Of a DNA stretch of 18,112 bases, positions 1-6,126 are shown one piece after another. This DNA is from Bacillota bacterium (GTDB lineage: Bacteria > Bacillota > Clostridia > Tissierellales > Sedimentibacteraceae): assembly GCA_029239575.1 (NCBI GenBank), contig JARBUP010000021.1, positions 1 through 18,112 on the forward strand, in the 5' to 3' direction. Below the pieces are notes generated by a model. The model searched no databases. It had not been told where the DNA came from and saw only the letters and a program-made list of their open reading frames with translations. Numbering within the stretch: the stretch's first letter is position 1; each line of letters starts with the position of its first letter. The translations under genes and the position numbers were made by a program.

Positions 1-98
1 ATATTTTTATTTATTATAATTTTCAACATTTAATTGTATGAATCATTAATAAGAATTATAACTATGTTAATTTTTTCTCAATAATTTATAAATAATAC

Positions 99-126
99 TT
101 TACAAATATGAAAATAGTGCTATAAT
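99..126 (+). promoter_or_regulatory. Predicted sigma-A promoter of the FMN riboswitch-ribU unit
   Basis: TTTACA at 99-104 and a perfect TATAAT at 121-126 are separated by 16 bp. Transcription would start near 133, just ahead of the riboswitch P1 strand, which is where a riboswitch promoter should lie. Positions 1-98 upstream are AT-rich and hold nothing I recognise. Confidence 0.7.
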
Positions 127-138
127 AATATTGTAAAC

Positions 139-247
139 ATCTTCAGGGCAGGGTTAAATTCCCGACCGGCGGTTATAGTCCGCGAGCCGAAAGGTTGAAT
201 TGGTGAAATTCCAATACCGACAGTACAGTCTGGATGATAGAAGAGAT
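139..247 (+). promoter_or_regulatory. FMN riboswitch (RFN element)
   Basis: The conserved RFN core is directly visible: the 5' strand with AGGGCAGGG, the block TTCCCGACCGGCGGT, then GTCCGCGAGCC, the AATTGGTGAAATTCC arm, ACCGACAGT and the closing GAAGAGAT strand. It binds flavin mononucleotide in the nascent transcript and normally lowers expression of riboflavin synthesis or uptake genes when FMN is plentiful. The rho-independent terminator at 299-324 and the riboflavin transporter gene at 502 fit transcriptional attenuation. The segment GATAGAAGAGA at the 3' edge can also pair with TCTCTATC near 284-291, a possible switching helix (inference). Confidence 0.96.
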
Positions 248-298
248 TACTTGATTACTTACATATTTTGTGAGCAAAAAAGTCTCTATCGAAGTTAT

Positions 299-324
299 GC
301 CTCTGAAGATTTCAGAGGCTTTTA
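299..324 (+). terminator. Riboswitch-controlled intrinsic terminator
   Basis: GCCTCTGAA / TTCAGAGGC form a perfect 9-bp stem with a GAT loop, followed by a T-rich tail. It lies about 50 nt after the FMN aptamer and upstream of ribU, so it is the probable expression platform, formed when FMN is bound. Confidence 0.85.
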
Positions 325-487
325 TTATGTATGCCCTAACCCCGTTTTTCAGAGTGTTTTTTCTGAAAAATGGTTGGTAGGTCAACCGCAACGAATTCTC
401 AATTTATGCGAACGATAGTGAGCAAATAAATTGGTGAATGAGACTGCGTATTAATACTCAATAAACCTCTGATAATCTTTATACTAC
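325..487 (+). other. Hairpin-rich leader between riboswitch terminator and ribU
   Basis: About 160 nt separate the riboswitch terminator from the ribU ribosome binding site, more than attenuation requires. It contains a 9-bp hairpin TTTTTCAGA/TCTGAAAAA (345-370), a small GGTTG/CAACC hairpin (372-387), a CAATTTAT/ATAAATTG stem with a long loop (about 399-434) and a perfect 10-nt palindrome GTATTAATAC (448-457). Small reading frames overlap it on both strands but none has a convincing start or family resemblance. I do not recognise a known RNA class here. Confidence 0.4.
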
Positions 488-501
488 AGGAGGGTATTAT
501 T

Positions 502-1113
502 ATGAAAAGTGAAGTAATAGTTAAACAAAGAAGCAGCGTTAAGACGCTAACAAAAATTGCAGTACTATCTGCAATAGCAACATTATTAATGTTAGTGGAC
601 ATTCCTCTATGGTTTGCCCCAAATTTTTATCAATTAGATTTCAGTGAAGTACCAGTATTAATTGGAACATTTGCATTAGGTCCTATAGCAGGTATAACAA
701 TTGAATTCATGAAAATTTTATTAAACTTTGTTTTAAATGGAACTGATACTGGCGGAATAGGAGAACTTGCAAATTTCATAGTTGGATGTTCATTTATAGT
801 TCCAGCAGGATTAATTTATAGAAATAAAAAATCAGTAAAAAATGCACTTATAGGAATGATAGTAGGAACATTTATGTTAGCAACAGTGGGATCATTATTA
901 AATTATTATGTTTTACTTCCAGTATATGCAACTATTTATGGAGCACCTATAGATGCATTTGTAGGAATGGGAAATGCTTTAAATAAAAATATAGTTGATT
1001 TAAAAACATTAGTATTATATGCAGTAGTTCCTTTTAACCTTTTAAAAGGAATAGCAGTAGCAGCTATAACATTATTAGTTTATAAAAGAATTTCACCAAT
1101 ATTACACAAATAA
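502..1113 (+). CDS. ribU: Riboflavin ECF transporter substrate-binding (S) component RibU
   Basis: This 203-residue, very hydrophobic protein is predicted to be the membrane-embedded S component that binds riboflavin and docks with the shared energy-coupling module (EcfT and two ATPases, not encoded in this window). Visible features are a short basic N-terminus, the AxxxA-type docking motif in the first membrane helix (A20 to A24, before LMLVDIP), the RibU-typical segment FYQLDFSEVPVLIG (about 42-55), and GELANFIVG (87-95), with about six membrane segments. Length is normal for the family. The start is set by AGGAGGG at 488-494, 7 nt before ATG. The FMN riboswitch upstream supports riboflavin as the substrate. 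A clear hairpin terminator follows at 1190-1231. Confidence 0.95.
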   Translation: MKSEVIVKQRSSVKTLTKIAVLSAIATLLMLVDIPLWFAPNFYQLDFSEVPVLIGTFALGPIAGITIEFMKILLNFVLNGTDTGGIGELANFIVGCSFIVPAGLIYRNKKSVKNALIGMIVGTFMLATVGSLLNYYVLLPVYATIYGAPIDAFVGMGNALNKNIVDLKTLVLYAVVPFNLLKGIAVAAITLLVYKRISPILHK

Positions 1114-1130
1114 TAAAATTAAAGAACCCC

Positions 1131-1163
1131 ACCCATCAACGCAATCAAAGATTGCTGATGGGT
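1131..1163. other. Strong unassigned hairpin behind ribU
   Basis: ACCCATCA-GCAATC / GATTGC-TGATGGGT forms a 14-bp stem with a 2-nt bulge (AC at 1139-1140) and an AAA loop. No T-tract follows directly on either strand, so it is not a typical terminator. It could be a processing or mRNA-stability hairpin, or the relic of a palindromic repeat or IS200/IS605-type end; nothing seen here decides between these. Confidence 0.5.
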
Positions 1164-1189
1164 CCCGAGAACCTTGTTTTATTCACAAT

Positions 1190-1231
1190 AAAAAATGGAT
1201 TTGCATTTAAAATGCAGATCCATTTTATTTT
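1190..1231. terminator. Bidirectional terminator between ribU and the convergent glycosidase-like gene
   Basis: AATGGATTTGCATT / AATGCAGATCCATT pair over 14 bp with one G-T wobble and a TAA loop. An ATTTTATTT tract follows on the + strand and an A-run precedes the stem, giving a T-run on the minus strand. It lies between two converging genes and can serve both. Confidence 0.85.
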
Positions 1232-1245
1232 ATAAAATAATTTAA

Positions 1246-1911
1246 TTATAAATTAAAACCTAATATATTATTAATTTTCCTACCATCACCATAAAAAACC
1301 ATTTTTGTTTTGTTATTCATAAATGTTGATCCGCCACCATCTAAGCTTAAAGCTATATCATATTCGCAATCTTTTACTAATTTTAAAAGATCATATTTCC
1401 ACGGATAAGTTTCTTTGTGTATGATATTTGGTCTACACATTAAATAAATTTTATTTTCTTTTTTATTATACCCAATTACAGTTTTATTTCGTCTTCCTAA
1501 CACATCTGCAAAAACTCCAGTAAACCCTTCTTCTTTAGGATTATATTTGAAATTTTTATCTAAAGTATTTCTTAAGCCCACTCCCCCTATTGCAAAACGT
1601 ATATTAGATAAACTTAGTTCATTTAAATTTTTAATTAATTTCATTTCAACTGTATTATTTTTATTTATAATAAAAACTGATTGTGGATAAGGTTTATGAT
1701 TTGAATCTGCTTTATATATTACACCTTCTACAAATAGAATGCTTGTTGGGTAAGTTACACCATAATAATCATGCCAGAAAAAAGTTCCATTAATACAATT
1801 TGGTTCCTCTATTATTGTATTTCTCTTATTTATTATTTTAACACCAAAATCATTTACATCGCCGCATAATTGGTGAGTTTTATTTAAAGTAACAGTATAT
1901 TTTACATCCAT
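1246..1911 (-). CDS. Phosphodiester glycosidase (NAGPA/DUF2233)-like protein
   Basis: This 221-residue protein carries the hallmarks of the phosphodiester glycosidase family, named after the human uncovering enzyme NAGPA. The motif NGTFF (41-45) corresponds to the family's NGGFF. A central KTVIGYN strand (143-149) is followed by the signature SLDGGGSTFM (189-198) near the C-terminus. No signal peptide or membrane segment is visible, unlike many secreted members, so it is either cytoplasmic or released by another route such as phage lysis. It is about the size of the bare domain. The start is supported by AGGTGAAAG just upstream. In low-GC Gram-positive bacteria, short stand-alone copies often occur in prophages, which fits the accessory character of this stretch (inference). 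Exact substrate unknown. Confidence 0.8.
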   Translation of the reverse strand: MDVKYTVTLNKTHQLCGDVNDFGVKIINKRNTIIEEPNCINGTFFWHDYYGVTYPTSILFVEGVIYKADSNHKPYPQSVFIINKNNTVEMKLIKNLNELSLSNIRFAIGGVGLRNTLDKNFKYNPKEEGFTGVFADVLGRRNKTVIGYNKKENKIYLMCRPNIIHKETYPWKYDLLKLVKDCEYDIALSLDGGGSTFMNNKTKMVFYGDGRKINNILGFNL

Positions 1912-2025
1912 ACTTTCACCTGCCTTACATATTGTTATTATATAAATAAAAATATAATAGATAATAGCAATATTATATATAATAAAATATGTACATTTAT
2001 TATATAAGTTACAAATGCGTGGAAT

Positions 2026-2061
2026 AAAAAAACACTCGCTTTCGCGAGTGCTGTATTTTTT
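2026..2061. terminator. Intrinsic terminator (strongest on minus strand)
   Basis: CACTCGC / GCGAGTG form a perfect 7-bp GC-rich stem with a TTTC loop (2033-2050). On the minus strand it is followed by seven Ts (A-run 2026-2032); on the + strand a TATTTTTT tract follows at 2054-2061. On the minus strand it ends transcription coming from the small peptide gene at 2364 or from any RNA started near 2170, before the glycosidase-like gene. Confidence 0.85.
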
Positions 2062-2229
2062 GATGACTAAAAACGAGATCTATAAATTTCCACTATTTTA
2101 AATTTACTGAACATTTTTAACAGTCTTAAATAATGGCTTGCTTCTTATTGTATGATACTCTACATTTTGTATTATACCCTACATTCTAATAGGCAAATCT
2201 AAAGTCGGAGTAATCGTAGAACTTTAAAT

Positions 2230-2364
2230 TTAGCTAGTGATCTCAATGCCATGATTGCAGTTAGAGAAAAGAATCACTAGTAATAAAAAGAAAAATAATA
2301 AGCTTGATCCATCGCCTAATATTCCGCCTGTGCCGCCTATGCTATTTCTATCAAAACATCCCAT
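2230..2364 (-). CDS. Small hydrophobic peptide, resembles YjcZ-type sporulation proteins
   Basis: This 44-residue peptide begins MGCFDRNSIGG, continues with a glycine-rich stretch, then a single membrane-type segment LLFFFLLLVILF, then SNCNHG and a short tail. That layout resembles the tiny glycine-rich, single-helix proteins annotated as YjcZ-like sporulation proteins in spore-forming Bacillota; the link is by composition only. The start is chosen at the ATG at 2364 because a strong GGAGG (2371-2375) lies 6 nt upstream. A longer in-frame reading from 2430 would place that site inside the gene and add 22 atypical residues. The last 45 bases contain an imperfect inverted repeat (CTAGTGAT...ATCACTAG, 2234-2280). 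It is probably transcribed alone, ending at 2026-2050. Confidence 0.6.
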   Translation of the reverse strand: MGCFDRNSIGGTGGILGDGSSLLFFFLLLVILFSNCNHGIEITS

Positions 2365-2836
2365 ATTAAACCTCCAAATTAATTTATATAACTTATTATA
2401 TGAATGCAGATATAATCTGTTACAGATCACTTATGAAATGAGGTAGGACCTTATATTATTTAATGTTTATACTTTTTTGCTAATTTTCATCTATGTCTAT
2501 GTAATCAATAGTAAATTTCAATAACTCTACAACCAAAATTAATATAATTTATAATTTTTAATTCATAAAATATTACTATTTCTACTTAAATTGTTTAGGT
2601 CAAAAAGTTAACTCCATTTGCTTTTCCCTTGAAATGGTTTTATTCATTATGAGTAATCAAGAAACTAATAATTATAAAAAAAAATTCTTCTATTGCTCTC
2701 CTATTGATTCCGATATCTGAAGTTTGATTGATCAAAGAATTTCTCTAAATATAGTTTCATTTATATCATAAATATATACACATAAATTTTATAGATGAAT
2801 AGTATGCAATATAAAACAACTTGTCAATCAAAATAC
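2365..2836. other. AT-rich intergenic stretch, no gene recognised
   Basis: Apart from the ribosome binding site of the small peptide gene at its left edge, this stretch holds only short frames interrupted by stops on both strands. A weak inverted repeat CCATTT/AAATGG sits at 2614-2637. No convincing promoter, RNA gene or insertion sequence was seen. It looks like decayed DNA of an accessory region, but that is inference. Confidence 0.4.
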
Positions 2837-2852
2837 GAGGTGAAAGCTAAAT

Positions 2853-3335
2853 ATGGAATTTAATAAAAATAAAATAGACTTTTATCAGATTTCATTAAAT
2901 ATAGAAAGACGATATTATAAATTTATAGGAATGGGATCTGGAAGAATTGTATATGACTTAGAGAATGGATATGTTGTTAAGGTAGCTAAAAATAAAAAGG
3001 GTATTGCGCAAAATAAAACGGAATATAAAATCTCTTTATTAGACAATACAAATTTGTTTGCAAAAGTTTTAGATGTATCAGAAAATTTCGAATATTTGAT
3101 AATGGAAAAGGCAATTAAAATTAATGATATATATTATGTTTGGAAATATTTTAATGTTAGAAGTAATAAACAACTTTATCGAGTAAAGGAATTACAGAAT
3201 ATTTCCTATAGATATGGTTTATTACTAATCGATTTAAGAAGGCCAGTAAATTGGGGCTTGCTCAATGGAAGGCCAGTTATAATTGATTATGGTTATACAG
3301 AAGAGGTGCGTAGAAGATACTACATGCATCGATAA
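2853..3335 (+). CDS. Small protein-kinase-like protein, probably C-terminally truncated
   Basis: This 160-residue protein has the reduced outline of a protein kinase fold. A glycine-rich loop GMGSGRIVY (26-34) is followed by VVKVAK (41-46), where K43 is the candidate ATP-binding lysine. A conserved-type acidic residue E57 may act as the helix-C glutamate, and YLIMEKA (81-87) resembles a hinge. IDLRRPVNWG (126-135) resembles a catalytic loop, with D127 and N133 one residue further apart than in the classic D-x(4)-N spacing. IIDYG (143-147) stands in for the DFG metal-binding motif. Compact kinase-like proteins of this kind occur in phages and clostridial genomes; activity and substrate are unknown. 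GAGGTGAAA at 2837-2845 supports the ATG. The reading frame stops 13 residues after DYG, and coding-like sequence follows in shifted frame, so the gene may be broken. Confidence 0.6.
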   Translation: MEFNKNKIDFYQISLNIERRYYKFIGMGSGRIVYDLENGYVVKVAKNKKGIAQNKTEYKISLLDNTNLFAKVLDVSENFEYLIMEKAIKINDIYYVWKYFNVRSNKQLYRVKELQNISYRYGLLLIDLRRPVNWGLLNGRPVIIDYGYTEEVRRRYYMHR

Positions 3336-3336
3336 T

Positions 3337-3515
3337 CGGATTACTAAGAAAGCAAATCTTGAATTTGATGAACAAAAGTTAATAACATTTAAAGAGTCTT
3401 TAAAGAAAGATCTATAAAAAGATTTTAAGAAATAGCTTTCAAGAGTAAAACAAAAAAATCAAAGGAGACTACTAATACAAATAAAATATCAAATTTATTA
3501 CACAAAGCAGAATAA
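3337..3515 (+). pseudogene. Possible degraded 3' extension of the kinase-like gene
   Basis: Directly after the kinase-like stop codon, the +1 frame reads a charged segment beginning RITKKANLEFDEQKL and ending at TAA 3415-3417; the same frame resumes KDFKK before TAG 3433. The original frame then stays open from 3429 to TAA 3513-3515, with a lysine-rich tail ending SNLLHKAE. Joined, these would give the kinase-like protein about 55-60 extra residues. This needs two frame changes and one stop, consistent with a decayed gene end. Open stretches this short can occur by chance, so it stays tentative. Confidence 0.35.
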
Positions 3516-3520
3516 TTAAA

Positions 3521-3555
3521 ATAAAAAATAACTGTTATAATTAACAGTTATTTTT
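3521..3555. terminator. Bidirectional terminator between kinase-like gene and rnpB
   Basis: AATAACTGTTA / TAACAGTTATT is a perfect 11-bp stem (3527-3537 and 3542-3552) with a TAAT loop. A TTTT tail follows on the + strand and TTTTTTAT on the minus strand, so it can stop both the + strand gene and rnpB readthrough. Confidence 0.8.
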
Positions 3556-3557
3556 AT

Positions 3558-3577
3558 GTGGGCAAATCGTGGGCAAA
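3558..3577 (+). repeat. Tandem GTGGGCAAA repeat at possible element boundary
   Basis: GTGGGCAAA occurs twice in direct repeat, at 3558-3566 and 3569-3577, separated by TC. It lies between the terminator and the 3' end of rnpB. Its GC-rich, repeated character stands out from its surroundings. Similar doubled motifs can be found near the 3' ends of phage integrase genes, but no integrase is visible here, so the meaning is uncertain. Confidence 0.4.
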
Positions 3578-3615
3578 CTTGACTTCGCCTTTGAATTTGC
3601 ATTAATTTTTCAATT

Positions 3616-3947
3616 GGTGAGTAAATACATAAGCCGAGTTCTGTATTAAACAGTCATCTATCTACGCTTGTTGTTACCAACAAACTCTAGCGACCTACCA
3701 TTAGGACTGTGACGAGCAGCCACTCCATGGTCCGTTCTTGGTCTTGCTCCAGGTGGGGTTTACATAGCCAATTAGTCGCCTAATTGCTGGTGAGCTCTTA
3801 CCTCACCTTTCCATCCTTACCACATACGTGGCGGTTTCTTTCTGTTGCACTTTCCTTAAGGTCACCCTCACCGGGTATTACCCGGCACCCTGCTCTATGG
3901 AGCTCGGACTTTCCTCATGCCGAAGCATGCGACTGTACAATTTACTC
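3616..3947 (-). ncRNA. rnpB: RNase P RNA (bacterial type A)
   Basis: Read on the minus strand, the universally conserved core is plain: GAGGAAAGTCCGAGCTC near the 5' end, the GGGTGCCGGGTAA / TACCCGGTGAGGG arm, AAGTGCAACAGAAA, the CCACGTATGTGGTAAGG arm, AAACCCCACC, GGAGCAAGACCAA, then TAGATAGATGACTG and ACAGAACTCGGCTTA at the 3' end. The end strands GAGTAAAT and ATTTACTC pair as helix P1, which fixes the ends at about 3947 and 3616-3619. It is the catalytic RNA that cleaves 5' leaders from tRNA precursors, together with the RnpA protein (not in this window). About 330 nt, normal for the family. A strong promoter lies immediately upstream. Confidence 0.96.
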
Positions 3948-3953
3948 TAACAT

Positions 3954-3982
3954 ATAATACACCAAATTTAACTTTAAGTCAA
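3954..3982 (-). promoter_or_regulatory. Promoter of rnpB
   Basis: On the minus strand TTGACT (3977-3982) and TATTAT (3954-3959) are separated by exactly 17 bp. The expected start, near 3947, coincides with the first base of the rnpB P1 helix. Confidence 0.85.
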
Positions 3983-4027
3983 ATGTAATTATTAACAAAT
4001 TTTATTTTTGTAAAAATTATTAATAAT

Positions 4028-5965
4028 TTATATATTTTGTATTTCTTTTAATTCATTGATCCATAGCTCATAGGATGCATCACTTGGCATTCTCCAGTCC
4101 CCTCTTGGAGAAAGTGATACAGAACCAATCTTTACTCCATCAGGCAAACAAGAGCGTTTAAATTGCTGAGTGAAAAACCTTTTATAAAATTTATTTAATG
4201 TTTCAAGTATTACATCATCATTAAAAATTCCTTCAAAAGCAATTTTTGATAGATAATATATTTTAGAAGGCTCATATCCATTTCTTATCATGTTGTATAA
4301 AAAGAAATCATTTAAATCATAAGATCCAACTGCTTGCTCTGTAAACTGAGCAATATTTCCTTCTTTATCAGGAGGAAGAAGTTCAGGACTTACAGGAGTG
4401 CATACTACATCAAGAAGTGCTTCTTTAATTTTTCCTTCGGTCATTTCTTCTGCATACCACTGAACAATATATTTTACCAAAGTTTTAGGTACACTTGAAT
4501 TAACTCCATACATGGACATATGATCTCCATTATATGTACACCATCCAAGCGCTAATTCTGATAAATCTCCTGTACCTACGACAATACCATTTTCTTTATT
4601 GGAAATATCCATAAGAATTTGAGTTCTTTCTCTTGCCTGAACATTTTCATAAGTTATATCATGTAAGTTTATGTCATGACCGATATCTTTGAAATGTTGA
4701 ATGCATGAGTCTTTTATAGAAATTTCTTTAAAAGTCACACCTAATTCTTTCATTAAAATTATTGCGTTATTATATGTTCTATCAGTTGTGCCAAACCCCG
4801 GCATTGTAACTGCTATAATTCCACTAAGAGGTTCATTTAATTTTTTAAATGCTTCTACAGTAACTAATAAAGCTAATGTACTATCAAGACCTCCAGAAAT
4901 TCCAACCACAGCTTTTTTACATCCAATTTTTTTAAGTCTTTGATATAATCCAGTTGACTGCATGTTTAAAATTTCTTCACATCTTTTGCTTCTTTCTTTA
5001 TCATTAGAAGGAACAAACGGGCTTTTATCCACATACCTTTCAAGATCTAAATTTTCATTATATCCAAGGTTAAAATCAACATACTGATAATCTCTTTTAT
5101 CGTACTTACCCATGTATGTATTAAATTTAATTCTGTCATTATAAATTTTTTCTAAATCAATATCCGCATAAATAATGCTGTTGTCTATAAATCTGTCTTC
5201 TTCTAATAAAACACCATTTTCAGCTATCATTGCGTGTCCTGAGAAAACTACATCTGTTGTGCTTTCTGATTGACCTGCAGAAGCATATGCATATGCAGTG
5301 ATGCATTTTCCAGATTGTGCTTTTACAATATCTCTTCTATATTCTAATTTTCCTATGGTTTCATTGCTTGCAGATAAATTTAAAATCAAGTTAGCTCCAA
5401 AAATAGTATGATAAGAACTTGGAGGAATATTTACCCATAAATCTTCACAAACATCTATGCCTATTATTAGAGATGATTCAGTATCCTTAAATAGTAAATT
5501 TTCATTAAATTTAACTTCCTGATTGCATAAGTTTATAATGCTGCTTATTCTTGAAACGGATGATGCAAACCATCGTTTTTCATAAAATTCATTATAATTT
5601 GGTATAAATGTTTTAGGAACTGCTCCAAGAATTTTGCCATGATGTATTAAAACTGCACAGTTAAAAAGTTGATTGTCGGCTTTAATTGGCATACCTACAG
5701 CTATTATTGCATTTAATGATTTTGTTTTATCAAGCAAATAGCTTAATGCTTGTTCAGCACCATTAATTAATGTTTTTTGATTGAATAAATCAGCACATGT
5801 ATATCCCGTAATAGATAATTCAGGGAATAATATTACTTTAGCATTATTGTCTTCAGCTGCTTTAATGGACAAAGAAATAATTTCATTTACATTGTACATA
5901 GGATTTGCAATTTTAATTTCAGGCACACAGGCAGCAACTCTTATATATTCATAATTTTTTTTCAT
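4028..5965 (-). CDS. nadE: Glutamine-dependent NAD(+) synthase
   Basis: This 645-residue, two-domain enzyme makes NAD from nicotinic acid adenine dinucleotide, ATP and glutamine, the last step of NAD synthesis. Residues 1-280 form the nitrilase-type glutaminase domain with a complete Glu-Lys-Cys triad: E49 in FPELSITGY, K118 in VPKTFIPNY, C173 in DVCEDLW. The released ammonia is used by the C-terminal ATP-pyrophosphatase domain, marked by the P-loop SGGLDS (357-362), with GTGDLSELALGW further on. Length is typical of the glutamine-using form. AGGAG lies 7 nt before the ATG. It follows nif3 on the same strand after a 130-bp gap that contains a multi-hairpin element (5992-6104), so it may have its own promoter there. 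Confidence 0.97.
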   Translation of the reverse strand: MKKNYEYIRVAACVPEIKIANPMYNVNEIISLSIKAAEDNNAKVILFPELSITGYTCADLFNQKTLINGAEQALSYLLDKTKSLNAIIAVGMPIKADNQLFNCAVLIHHGKILGAVPKTFIPNYNEFYEKRWFASSVSRISSIINLCNQEVKFNENLLFKDTESSLIIGIDVCEDLWVNIPPSSYHTIFGANLILNLSASNETIGKLEYRRDIVKAQSGKCITAYAYASAGQSESTTDVVFSGHAMIAENGVLLEEDRFIDNSIIYADIDLEKIYNDRIKFNTYMGKYDKRDYQYVDFNLGYNENLDLERYVDKSPFVPSNDKERSKRCEEILNMQSTGLYQRLKKIGCKKAVVGISGGLDSTLALLVTVEAFKKLNEPLSGIIAVTMPGFGTTDRTYNNAIILMKELGVTFKEISIKDSCIQHFKDIGHDINLHDITYENVQARERTQILMDISNKENGIVVGTGDLSELALGWCTYNGDHMSMYGVNSSVPKTLVKYIVQWYAEEMTEGKIKEALLDVVCTPVSPELLPPDKEGNIAQFTEQAVGSYDLNDFFLYNMIRNGYEPSKIYYLSKIAFEGIFNDDVILETLNKFYKRFFTQQFKRSCLPDGVKIGSVSLSPRGDWRMPSDASYELWINELKEIQNI

Positions 5966-5991
5966 TTATTTCTCCTTATGTAAATTTAATA

Positions 5992-6104
5992 TTATGATTA
6001 CCCATCATTCTCAGAATGCTGGTGAAAGTAATAACTTATAACTTTTCACACAAAAGTCACGGAATGACCTTTTGGGTAGTAATGGGTAGAAATCATATTA
6101 TAAT
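5992..6104. repeat. Multi-hairpin palindromic element in the nadE leader
   Basis: The outer arms TTATGATT...ACCCAT and ATGGGTAGAAATCATATTATAA are imperfect inverted repeats. Between them lie three hairpins: CCA-CATT/AATG-TGG (6002-6022), GTGAAAGT/ACTTTTCAC (6022-6049) and CAAAAG-TCA/TGA-C-CTTTTG (6051-6074). The right arm overlaps the stop codon of nif3 and carries a TATAAT box on the minus strand. Its ends resemble the element at 17615-17669. It could be a small palindromic repeat or MITE, or a structured 5' leader RNA of nadE. Confidence 0.5.
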
Positions 6105-6126
6105 AAAATTTCATTAACAGTGTTTA
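6097..6126 (-). promoter_or_regulatory. Possible promoter for nadE inside the 3' end of nif3
   Basis: On the minus strand TAAACA (6121-6126) and TATAAT (6097-6102) are 18 bp apart. The -10 is perfect and the -35 matches four of six consensus bases. If used, the transcript would begin with the multi-hairpin element and then nadE. Confidence 0.35.

Noticed and set aside
200..418. Open reading frames on both strands over the FMN riboswitch (72 residues each)
   Set aside because: They overlap the conserved aptamer and terminator, have no ribosome binding site and show no protein family features.
1865..1875. AATTGGTGAGT repeated at the rnpB 3' end (3613-3623), with shorter AATTGGTGA copies at about 198 and 428, as a possible att duplication
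   Set aside because: The match is only 9-11 bp of AT-rich sequence, one copy lies in the riboswitch core and another inside a gene, so it is no better than chance.
2649..2722. 24-codon frame starting MSNQETNNYKKK in the AT-rich gap
   Set aside because: No ribosome binding site and no similarity to anything recognised; this length is expected by chance.
4701..4943. Plus-strand frames inside nadE, trmK (7237-7620), rpoD (8381-8581) and the PDRP gene (12039-12302)
   Set aside because: They are antisense shadows of confidently identified genes, without binding sites or recognisable motifs.
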